Positions 34,240 through 42,939 of a stretch of DNA of 64,000 nucleotides are shown here, one piece after another. The position numbers and the translations under genes were made by a program. The stretch covers positions 65,851,501 through 65,915,500 of the forward strand of contig NC_090983.1 in NCBI RefSeq assembly GCF_041146395.1, read 5' to 3'. Source of the stretch: Eulemur rufifrons. Lineage: Eukaryota; Chordata; Mammalia; Primates; Lemuridae. Below the pieces are notes generated by a model. That model did no database searches. It was given only the letters and a program-made list of their open reading frames with translations, and had not been told where the DNA came from. Position 1 is the stretch's first letter, and each line of letters starts with the position of its first letter.

Positions 34240-34986
34240 TTTAAGACTTGTTATCTGAAGCTTTCCTTTTTGGAGAGAGGGGCGTTTTTTTCTATTTATT
34301 TTGTAATTATTAGGCCAAAAGTAGTTTAGCCTCTTCAGCTAAACTTGTCAATCATGCATAGAAATCATATAAGGTACATTTTGGTGCGCAGGAAGTCTGA
34401 TTTAATTAATTTAACTAATTAAAAAGGGTTTGATAATGTTTTTCCAATTATTTCACTTACTAAAATTTATGCCGAAGCTTTACTTTTTAGAGCTTTCAAT
34501 AACTTTCGTTTGTGTCCGCCTCTGACTCTCTCTCACCTACCTGTACCTAATCCGTGCCTGCAGCATTGTTCTTATCACACGGGACTGTGATTCTCTGTTC
34601 TCTGGTCTCCTTCCATCGTTAGACCTGGCAGCGCCAGGCTGGGCTGCTCGCAGGCGGAGACCCCCTGGTACCTGCAGAACGAGTACCGATTGGCTCCTCC
34701 TTAGACCGGCAAAAGGTGTCCAGGAATGTGTGCGGAGGAGGGCACGTGGGCTCCCCCTTGTGGTGATCAGGAAAAACCTACTTGCTGTCTCACCTTCCCT
34801 GGTCGTGAGGCTAGCCTAGCACCACACACTGTATTGACTTCACAGGGATGAAACAAAGACAAATGAGACACCAGATGGGCAAGCACGCGAACTCTTTGGA
34901 GAAAAGAGGCTGTGTAAATCCGAGTCTTTCTTTCACTGAAGAAACAAGGCAGACAACTCCAAATTGTCTTCGCTTTATTGTGCTTG
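34240..34986. other. Unassigned sequence ending in a poly-A tract
   Basis: AT-rich to about 34500, then GC-richer with nine or so CpGs in 34610-34755. It runs directly into a 30-A tract. The last 15 bases before the tract (cgctttattgtgctt) resemble Tigger1 terminal sequence. This could be the 3' part of an unrecognised retroposed sequence. Confidence 0.4.

Positions 34987-35016
<30 letters not shown>
34987..35016 (+). repeat. Poly-A tract, 30 bases
   Basis: Uninterrupted (A)30. Such long pure tracts usually mark the tail of a recent LINE-driven insertion on the plus strand, but no SINE, LINE or known mRNA is recognisable upstream and no target duplication is found. Confidence 0.9.
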
Positions 35017-35018
<2 letters not shown>

Positions 35019-35656
35019 AAAGTCAGTTCAGATCACACAAATAGCATTCGGTGGCATCCGAATGAAACATCATGCAATAAATGTAAAGCTTCTGAGCAAA
35101 CTGTGACTCTGGTATGCTGCACCGTAGTCTAGTGACGAGGTGAATGTGTGCTTCTGAATGACTAAGCCCTTTCTTTTCAATAGTTGTCTCTTGCTGTAAA
35201 ATTGGGGAAGCGTACGAGTTCTTCCTCCTGCCCATGTAAGAACATTCGCTCACGTCCCATGTACCAAAAGACACCCCAGAAGTGCTACTTCCCCACCCCC
35301 AGCAAGGCAAAGGTAAATAAAATCTCATCCTGCTCTTATTGTGTCCACATGTCAGATGACATGTTATAAAGCCACATCCCTGGAGTATTTTGGAAGAAAG
35401 AAATCTCAGTGGGAAGGAATATCAAAGTTGTTTCCTGGCACACAGGAAAGATATGGGTAAAAGCAGTCATATGGCTCTTTATTTGGGTTTTATTTGATCA
35501 GTTGGGTCCCATCCTCAAATGAAGAGCTAAATATTTTTTAGATGTGTTGGCAGTTTTAGGGCTCTTATAAACACTGATTTTTCTAGTATCAATAGAATGG
35601 CAGTAGGCTAAGTCAGAGAGGAACATTTGACTATGAGCTTTTCTCAACTGAAGTTA
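35017..35656. other. Unassigned intergenic sequence
   Basis: No gene or clear repeat between the poly-A tract and the Tigger element. Confidence 0.4.
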
Positions 35657-36208
35657 CAATAGTCCCTCCCTTATCTGTGGGGGATATGTTCTAAGACCCC
35701 CAGTGGATGCTTGAAACCTTGGATAATACTAAATCCTATATACACTGTTTTTTTTCCTATACACACATACCTATGATGAAGCTTAATTTATAAATTAGGC
35801 ACAGTAAGGGATTAACAGTAACTAATAAAATAGAACACTTATGAGAATATGCCAGCATCACTACTCGACTTTGTGGTCATTATTAAGTTAAATAAGGGTG
35901 ACTTGAACACACACACTGTGATACTGTGACAGTCAATCTGATAACGGGAGAGCTGCTAAGTGGGTAACAGGTGGGTGGCATAGACAGTGTGGATCTGCCG
36001 GACAAAGGGACGATTCACGTGCCAGGCAGGACAGAGCGGGATGGCGTGGGACAGTGTGAGCTTTCGTCACGATACTCAGAATGGCACATGATTTAAAATA
36101 TATGAATTGTTTATTTCTGGAATGTCCCATTTAATATTTTCAGACCTCAGTTGACCATAGGTAACTGAAACCATGGAAATCGAAACCTGGGATCAGTGGG
36201 GACTACTG
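35657..36208. mobile_element. Tigger-type (TcMar) DNA transposon
   Basis: Second, longer copy of the element at 11259-11696. Left end 'caatagtccctcccttatc' and right end 'cagtggggactactg' are inverted repeats. The left TA flank is kept (35655-35656), and the right one has become TG (36209-36210). Interior landmarks: 'cctatgatgaagcttaatttataaattaggcac' (35771-35803), 'gacaaagggacgattcacgtgcc' (36000-36022) and 'gtttatttctggaatgtcc'. No transposase remains. It is non-autonomous, Tigger3/MER44-like. Confidence 0.82.
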
Positions 36209-36220
36209 TGTTTCACCATT

Positions 36221-36251
36221 AAAAAACAAACAAACAAACAAACAAACAAAA
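36221..36251 (+). repeat. (AAAC)n microsatellite
   Basis: About seven AAAC units immediately downstream of the Tigger element. Confidence 0.9.
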
Positions 36252-36294
36252 CACCACCTAGAAAAATCAGCTTTCCGTATGGGAGAGGCGGCAT

Positions 36295-36465
36295 AGGGTA
36301 TGAGAAGAATGTGGGATCTGCAGTCGAAGGCCTAGGTGTGAGCCTCTACCTGCTGCTCATTCGTCAGGCTCCAGCACACAAGTCTTGGAACCTCACATTG
36401 CTTATCTGGGCCTGTCTTCTCTGTCTATCCTCCCTTCCCACCCTTGGGAAATCTAAATAACCAAG
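36295..36465 (+). mobile_element. Probable MIR SINE, diverged
   Basis: Phrases 'gaatgtgggatctgcagtcgaaggcctaggtgtgagcctc' (36309-36345) and 'tggaacctcacattgcttatctgg' follow the MIR order on the plus strand, with much divergence. Confidence 0.45.
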
Positions 36466-36908
36466 CCTAAAGGAATCTCAGCAGCTTATTGCATTGTTTC
36501 AGATCACAGGCTCTGTCCCTGAACTGCGAAGGCACATTCTTCATTTCTGAGTGGGCATGGACCATCCGTTATCAAGATCTCTTCTGGTTGTTGTTAATAC
36601 TATGTGAATGTTGGCATTCGCGCTGGACTTGCTGTTAAGTTTGGTGGTTGTCTCTGGAAACCCAAGCCTAAACATCTATTTTACCCTTGTTTATGTCTGT
36701 GTCACTTTGGCAGCCGGGATTCCCCTCCCCCGAAGAGATCTGGATGAACTTGGGGCAGCCCAATTGTGGTCTAATCCCTTCCATGAACCCTGTGGCTCCC
36801 TAGGCCACCCCACACCTGTGCTCACGTGCCGTTTTCACCCTGTATCAAGCCTGGTTCCGAGCGTAGCTCCCCTCACGCATCGGGCAGTGAAGACAGGTGT
36901 GACGGCCT

Positions 36909-36944
36909 GGGGTGGGGGTCGTGCCGGGGGGTGCGCTGGGAGGG
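36909..36944 (+). other. G-quadruplex motif within a CpG cluster
   Basis: G-runs GGGG (36909-36912), GGGGG (36914-36918), GGGGGG (36926-36931), GGG (36938-36940) and GGG (36942-36944), with loops of 1, 7, 6 and 1. About ten CpGs lie within 36860-36980. Confidence 0.5.
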
Positions 36945-37430
36945 CTCTCACACGGAGAGGGGCATCCCTCCCTCGCCTTGCTTTCTCACTTTTTCTTTTA
37001 TCCTCCTCATCTTCCCTTTCCCAGGCAGCAATTAACAAACAAACCCTAGGCCATTCTGTCCACACAGCTCTCAGCTTCTTATCAAATATTTTCCCATCAA
37101 AAACAGCCTTCCCTCCCCAGGAGGAAAGTCTGGCGAGTGGATTTTCCCCAGCTCAGCACCCTTAAGCCTCAGGGGTTCAGTGCTGGGGAGGCGATTCCAG
37201 GGTAGCTTAATAAAATCTGCCAGGATTTGTGAACAGCTCGGATGTCCATTTTGATACCCACAACCTGTATTTGGTATTTTCAATAAAGTGCTAAAGCAGG
37301 TGGCTTTCCACCATTACGGTTTATTATTCAAGCGTTCCCAGGCATTCTCTTTCCATCTCCCACACTCTGTGCGCTTCCTCCTGCTGTTTGCTGCGAAAAT
37401 GACCATCTGGCTGGGACTTCTTACAGATGA

Positions 37431-37444
37431 CCACTAGAGGGCAC
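37431..37444 (+). promoter_or_regulatory. Consensus CTCF-like site, forward
   Basis: CCACTAGAGGGCAC matches the CTCF core CCASYAGRKGGCRC at every position. It lies in sequence I could not assign to a repeat. Paired with the reverse-oriented candidate at 52281-52294, it would be convergent. Confidence 0.5.
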
Positions 37445-38269
37445 ATGCCTCCCAGATCACAGGCCCTTTCTGCTGCCAATTCCTGGGGCTTTGCTGCAGA
37501 AAAAGACAGTTTTTGTTTGCTTGTTTGTTTGTTTTCCCTCAGAAACAGGAGGAAAGCACTTGAAATTCCCTGGATGTAGCTAAGACATTTTCTCCAGCAT
37601 TCATCTGTGAAATGCCGGCTGCAAGCAGCAGACATTCTGGCAGGTCGAGGAAGGACGGTATTCTCTGCTCCAGTCACTCATTCCCACCGAGGGGAGGAGA
37701 GAAGGGCTGCAGAAAGCTGCACAAACGAGTTTTGTTCTTTCCAAGATTACTAAAGAAATATGCTTGTAGGTTACATGTGTGTTTTCAGGCCTCATGGTAT
37801 AGTGAAAATAATGTGCTTTGGAACTGGACGTACCCGGGATTTATTTCCCATACCCGGGCTTCCTGCCCAGACGGTGAGCTAGCGTGGGCTGCGGCTCCCT
37901 CTCCCAAGTCAACCCTGGAGAGGCTCCAATATTAACTTAAAGGGAGGTGGGAAGAGGTGTTAAGGATGCCAAGTGACATGGGAGTGTTTCTTGGGTAGGG
38001 TTGCTTGGAAAGTCCCTGGACTCTGATACTCTGGAGGGAAAGATAGGGACAGTGACGGCATTGAGAAATCAGTAAGAGGAAACAAGCATGAGTGTGGGTC
38101 AAACGTTAGGAGTGACCAGGATAAGATCAAAATTAGAATACTTAACTTTTAGGCTAAGGTAAAAGTTTAATGGGAAGTGGAAATGAAAAAAAAAAAAAAA
38201 ATTTAAATCCTGTATTATGAGTGAAAAGTCTGAACTAAGATACTGAAATAAGTCCTCACCAAACAGTAG

Positions 38270-38465
38270 TTAAATATTGCTCAGGTTCAGTGCTTACTAA
38301 CTCCGTGATCTTGGGTTGAATATATGAATTTTTCTCAGCCTCAGTTCCCACGTCTCTAAAATGGGTAAAATTTCTATGGTCACAAGATTGCTGTAAAGAT
38401 TCCGTGCTATGACGTACATGAAAGATCCCTCCTGTGCCCGGCTCCTGGTAGATGGTCAACCTTCT
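38270..38465 (+). mobile_element. MIR SINE
   Basis: Plus-strand MIR in order: 'cagtgcttactaactccgtgatcttggg' (38289-38316), 'tctcagcctcagttcccacgtctctaaaatggg' (38333-38365), 'gattgctgtaaagattc' and 'cccggctcctggtagatgg'. Confidence 0.75.
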
Positions 38466-38544
38466 TCTCATCTCTCTTTTCCTTCTTCAGCATGTTTAGT
38501 ATTTAAACACTTATTCATTCCAAAATATTTCCTGAGTGCCTGTA

Positions 38545-38935
38545 TCAATTAGGTTATGTTCCACTTCAAGTGACAGAAAACTTGACCTAATTATCATTAC
38601 ACAGGTGATATAGGGAAAAGGTATGATCTCATCACAAGAAGTCAAGCAGTGGGGCAGTTCTAGGGCTGGTTGATGCAGAGTCTTAGCAGATCGTTAAGGA
38701 CTCGGGCTCTTTCCATACGTGGGCTCTGCCATCCTCAGCAGGTTGACATTTGTCCTTGTGCATCTCTTATCATGGATGTAGGATGGCTGCTGTCCCACTC
38801 ACCCAGAGACAGGCAGGAGCTCTTCCCTGTCCTGCAACTCTTTAGAATTTTCGTGGAACTATTTCCCAGAATCACCCCAGACGACCTTCCCTCATGTCTC
38901 ATTGACCCAAGTTGGGTCACATGGCCCATCTCTAA
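38545..38935. repeat. Ancient interspersed repeat, family unassigned
   Basis: Shares layout and phrases with 28955-29335: 'caagtgacagaaaacttgacc' at the left and 'ttgggtcacatggcccatc' at the right. Same old family, which I cannot name. Confidence 0.5.
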
Positions 38936-39084
38936 ATCAGTCCCTGGGAAGGCGAATGGGTTTCCATGATTGGAACAGACCAGTCATGATTCACTCTCAG
39001 GCCTCCCTTGGTCTTCTGGAGTTATTGATACTAGAAAAAAAATTTATGTTCTATTAGATAAAGGTTGGGTAGGCAACCAAGACC

Positions 39085-39520
39085 GTTTTCTAGGCACTGT
39101 AGTTGGTATTGGGCGTATGGTAGTTAATAAGTCAGATGCCATCTCTGGGGAGCTTATAGTATATGGGAAGTCACAGACAAGTAAACTGGCATTAATAATA
39201 TGGTATCAGTGTTATGCAGGGAGAACCAGTAGTTGGTGGTCAGGGAAGACTTCCTGGAGGGGGTGTTGTTTGACTGAGGTCTGAAGGATAAACTAGTGGG
39301 GATAGGAGTAGAATGAGAGCCTGAATGAAATCCTGGGCACAACAGTGATTATGACATGTTCTAGTAACTGAAAGTTCAGAAGGGAGACCGGGATAGAGGC
39401 AGCTGGGTGGTCAGCAGAGACAGTAATGAAGGCCTTGGGGCCATTGGAATTCTGCTGTGTTGGCAATGAGTCAGGTACATTTAGTGCAATCAATGTTCCT
39501 TAAAATGTGGGGTCTGAAAT
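39085..39520 (-). mobile_element. L2 LINE fragment, antisense
   Basis: Plus-strand text runs 'taggcactgtagttggtattggg', 'gatgccatctctggggagcttatagt', 'gtggtcagggaagacttcctggagggggtg' (39237-39266) and 'tgactgaggtctgaaggataaac'. This is the standard antisense L2 order. Confidence 0.7.
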
Positions 39521-39584
39521 CAACATAGTGGTTCATAACAAGCATATAAAAATAAAATAAGGGTGAATTCTTAGATAATTACCA

Positions 39585-39708
39585 CATTCAAGGCACTGCT
39601 TTGAGAGTTTTATGCATTTATTATTAACTCATTGATCCTCAGAAGTTGGTGCTATTGTTATTCCCACTTTACAGATGAAAAAACTAAAGCACCTGCCCAA
39701 GGTCATTC
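39585..39708 (-). mobile_element. MIR SINE, antisense, duplicate of 30950-31074
   Basis: Shares with the 30950 copy the same departures from the MIR consensus: 'ttcaaggcac', 'tgagagtttta', a missing segment between 'gatcctcaga' and 'ttggtgctattg', and loss of the segment between 'taaagcac' and 'ctgcccaagg'. It meets an LTR at the same point. Confidence 0.75.
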
Positions 39709-39900
39709 TGTTATGGGTTGAATTGTGTCCCCACAAAAAAAGATATGTTGAAATCTTATCCCTCAGTACCTCAGAACGTAATTGTATTCAGAAATAAGGA
39801 CTTTGTAGATGTAATTAGTTAAAATGAGATCATACTGGAGTGTGTGTGTAGGGGGACAGAGATTGGAGAAGTACATCTATAAGCCAAGGACCACCAAGGG
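39709..39900 (+). mobile_element. MaLR-type LTR fragment
   Basis: Begins TGTTATGGGTTGAATTGTGTCC and continues 'cctcagtacctcagaacgtaattgtattc' and 'gttaaaatgagatcat', then has an internal deletion and ends near 'ataagccaaggaccacc'. Homologous to the first part of the LTR at 31075-31460 and joined to the homologous MIR at the same base. Confidence 0.75.
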
Positions 39901-40700
39901 TTGCCTAGAATAAACACTCAGCAGGTACTTAATGAGTATTTGTCAAATGACTATTGCAGGAAACATGGTGAGGAATATGAATGAGCTATGGTCAGATGAC
40001 GGTCATTTTTAAGGCCCTTGACTCCCCCCCCCCCCAAACTGCAGCTCCAAACCCCTCCCACAGACCCTAGCTGCACGCCTCCCCTGTGTCCCTTCCACCT
40101 CTGTGACTCTACAAGTCTATGTCTGCCTCTCCTATTCATTACACAGCAGAGGAAAAGGACACTGGTGGCAAGTTGTGTGGCCTCTGCTGAATCATAGCCC
40201 TTCCAACAACGAGCTGAACACTATTAACAGCTCCGACTCAGCTGCAGAGGCGTGTGTGACATTTGTGGATGCCCCGAGCCCTGTTCCCCAGCAAGGGATT
40301 ATAGCAGTGTGCACAAATCCTCGTCTGCTAAAACCACAATACTCTCTCCGAGTGACTGACAGAATTAAACATGGTCTCGACTGATGGGAAGTCCAAGAGG
40401 AATTTGCAGCCCAATATAAAGAAATGTAAATTTTGTTCTCATTGAAACCATTCCTGTGCTACCATCGATTTCTTCTTCTAGGTGTCAGGATTAATTCAGC
40501 CTTCTCTATTAGGAAGTCGACTCAATCCCAGGCAGGCCCCAGCCTAGCCAGGCTCTGAGCCACCAGACCTCATCACTTCTTCGTGTGCACTCTGATGGGG
40601 GTTTGTGGCTCACAGACGCATCGTGATGATCCAGCTGTCGCCTGAGTTTCGTTTTTGGGGAGATTGTCCCTATACCTGAGAGATGGCAGAGAGGACACCA
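39901..40700. other. Unassigned intergenic sequence
   Basis: Contains a pure (C)12 run at 40024-40035. The rest is unassigned and without a gene. Confidence 0.4.
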
Positions 40701-40701
40701 T

Positions 40702-40802
40702 CTAGGGTGATCAGCTGTCTCCGTTTGCCTGGGTCTTTGCTAGTTTTCACACTGAAAGTTCTATGTTCCAGGAAACCACATCAAGAGAGTTGACCACTCT
40801 AG
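40702..40802. mobile_element. Short MITE, relative of 12215-12304
   Basis: Begins ctagggtgatcagctgtctcc and ends agagttgaccactctag, terminal inverted repeats of the same type as at 12215-12304. The interior is also alike ('actgaaagttctatg' against 'caatgttaaaatcg'). Non-coding; family not named. Confidence 0.55.
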
Positions 40803-40829
40803 TGTGTTCCCCCTACCCCAAATGGATTG

Positions 40830-40968
40830 TAAGCAAAATCCAGACTGCCTGCATGTGAATTCTAACCTGGGCAAGCTAATCCATACCTCTCTGTGCCTCA
40901 GTATCTTCATCTGTAAAATGGAGATAATGAAAGTACGTGTCTCATGAGGTTGCTTTAAAAATTAGAAA
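40830..40968 (+). mobile_element. MIR SINE
   Basis: Plus-strand MIR: 'ctgcctgcatgtgaattctaacctggg', 'ctctctgtgcctcagtatcttcatctgtaaaatggagataatg' (40889-40929) and 'catgaggttgc'. It is cut by the CG/CA microsatellite at 40970. Confidence 0.8.
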
Positions 40969-40969
40969 A

Positions 40970-40970
40970 G

Positions 40971-41013
<43 letters not shown>
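40970..41013 (+). repeat. (CG)3(CA)18-type microsatellite
   Basis: Pure alternating purine-pyrimidine tract: three CG steps, then about 18 CA steps. It can adopt Z-DNA under torsion and is likely length-polymorphic. Confidence 0.95.
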
Positions 41014-41014
<1 letters not shown>

Positions 41015-42195
41015 TACTTTTCCAACTCTTACTAGCTGGAGAAGGTACTTGGGGAAATCATTAGTTGTCACATCCCATCTGCAGAAATGGGATCCTTCCA
41101 TTTTCTGGAGCCAACATTTTTTCCTTGGCATTGAGGGTGGATGACAGAAAGAATCCTTCTGCTTTCTGCAGATGATCACGACTAGATGTTTCCAGTGGGA
41201 AGATGTGACCTCCCCACCTTTATTCTTGTATGTTAAAGATAACACAAATCCAGAAATAAAGTATATAACTTGATGAATTACTAAGTAAAGCAACAAAACT
41301 CTTGTAATGAACATCTGTGTTGGAAGACAGAACTTTGCCAGCCACCCAGGAGTCCTCCACTGCCCTGCCCAAACTCTACCTCCTTCTCTCCCCAAGAGTA
41401 TCCCAATATCTATTGTACCCAGAAATGCTCCATTTTATTGTTGTCTTCGTGGCAAAAGGTGGCGGCATTGTGGTGCTGTTCAATCACAATTCTCCTACTT
41501 CATCTAGAAGAAAGGAAAGACATGGACCCTTCTGATTTATTGATTTATTTTGGGGGTGGGTAGGGGTGGGGGAAGAGCAAAGAACATCATTTCTAAAGGA
41601 AAGGATTTAAGCAGGGATTTGCAAATGTTGTCTTCCTTTTTGTGGCTATGCATACTATCACCTGGAAGGGGTGCATGGGTCTCAGTGTATGCTGCTTAAA
41701 GAAAATAGACAATAGACACAGACCATTAAAATCCCATCTGCTTTCTATGAAATGGAAAAGTCATTACTGCCGAGTCAGGAGGTCTCAGGCCCACGTTGAG
41801 GAAAATGTCGCCTACTGGTTTTTCCTTTGCATCTTTGCAGCTTGCAAAGGGTAAATCACCCCTATTTTTTCTACTAGATCAGCCCTTTGTACACCAAACC
41901 ATGCTTCTCACCAAACCACTGTTACTATATAACATTCCTAATACTATTTTGAATGATGCTGAAAAGAATACAGGGCCCAGTGGTTACGGTATTAATTGTT
42001 AGATCCAGAAAGGGAGAGGCTCGGTGGGTGTGGAAAACTGGGACTTCAGACTTCAGTCACACAGGCAGGGAACATGCATCCCTGGGGAATGGGGTGTGGA
42101 AAGGAAACCAGACTTAATGGAAGAAGTTACTCATTGATGGGACAGGCAGTTAGAAATTAAGACCAGGAAGCACAATTTGAAATATGGCGTGGTGT
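41014..42195. other. Unassigned intergenic sequence
   Basis: No gene. The 146-codon minus frame at 40955-41395 owes its C-terminal Cys-Val run to the CA microsatellite. The G-quadruplex motif at 41552 is the only structured element seen. Confidence 0.4.
41552..41572 (+). other. G-quadruplex motif, short loops
   Basis: GGGGG-T-GGG-TA-GGGG-T-GGGGG: four G-runs with loops of 1, 2 and 1 bases. It follows an AT-rich stretch. Confidence 0.6.
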
Positions 42196-42199
42196 CAGC

Positions 42200-42620
42200 A
42201 TTAGCTTCATTTTTGTAGGTCAGGAAACCCAAATAACAGTGGTTTAAATACAATAAAGACTAATTTATCTTTGGAAGGATGCAGTCAATAGCAGGTATGT
42301 TGGTTCCATGGTTGTTAGGAACCTAGACTTCTACTATTCTGCTTTGTCATCCTTAGCAAGTGAGGTAGAATCCTTAAGAACACCTCATGGTCTAAAATGG
42401 CTGCTGAACCTCCAGCCATCACCTCCAAGTTTTAGGCAGGAGGAAACAGGAAAAGGTCAACACGTCCCTTACAGCAGGATAGACTTTTAAGTAGCCATCC
42501 CAGAAGCTACAGCTGGCGATTTCTGCTTCATTAAGCACACCTAGTTGAAAGGGAGACTGGGAAATATAGGCATGGCTTCAAGGAATTAAGCCAAGATTCT
42601 TCTGGAAGGGTAGCCTTCCA
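42200..42620. repeat. Ancient interspersed repeat, family unassigned
   Basis: Shares the pattern of 19440-19885: a 'ggtttaaatacaataaagactaatttatc' region, then 'ggtctaaaatggctgctgaacctccagccatcacc' (42388-42422) and 'actgggaaatatagg'. Probably the same family; name unknown. Confidence 0.45.
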
Positions 42621-42679
42621 GAGAGAATGAATGGGGATGGGTGGGGCAACTAGCAAACTTTTCCACATATGATGAGGCA

Positions 42680-42935
42680 GTGAAGTCTTATGGTTAAGCA
42701 TGGAGCCTCTAAAGCTAGATTATTTGGGTTAGCATCTGGGCTCTATCACCTTCTAACTCTGTGATCAATGACAAGCCACCTAACATTTCTAAGACACAGT
42801 TTCTTCAACTATAAAAAATAAAGGAATCAAAACTCCCCCAAAGGCTTGTTGTGAGGGTCTGACAAAAACATAGATGTAGAGTGGTTAGTACAATATTTGG
42901 CACGCTGAAAGCAGTTCAAAGTGGCAGCTTTTACT
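42680..42935 (+). mobile_element. MIR SINE, nearly full length
   Basis: Plus-strand MIR from 'gtgaagtcttatggttaagcatgg' through 'tctgggctctatcaccttctaactctgtgatc' (42736-42766), 'tttcttcaactataaaa', 'ggcttgttgtgaggg' and 'agtacaatatttggcacgctg'. One of the longest MIR copies here. Confidence 0.8.
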
Positions 42936-42939
42936 AGGA

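Larger units (their letters stand above)
36466..38265. other. Unassigned sequence with CpG/G4 patch and CTCF-like site
   Basis: No supported gene. The 185-codon plus frame (36608-37165) starts with a hydrophobic run but becomes low-complexity Ser/Leu and matches nothing I know. A CpG cluster with a G-quadruplex lies at about 36860-36980. A consensus CTCF-like site is at 37431. 37790-37900 has a faint MIR-like start. Confidence 0.4.

Noticed and set aside
33555..34240. Possible active LINE or reverse transcriptase gene
   Set aside because: Only the last part of L1 ORF2 and the 3' UTR remain, and catalytic domains are absent.
36608..37165. 185-codon plus frame with a hydrophobic N-terminus
   Set aside because: After the first 30 residues it becomes Ser/Leu low complexity, overlaps open frames on both strands, and lies in GC-rich DNA where chance open frames are long. 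No homolog is recognised.
40955..41395. 146-codon minus frame with a Cys-Val repeat end
   Set aside because: The repeat end is translation of the CA microsatellite; the rest has no homology.
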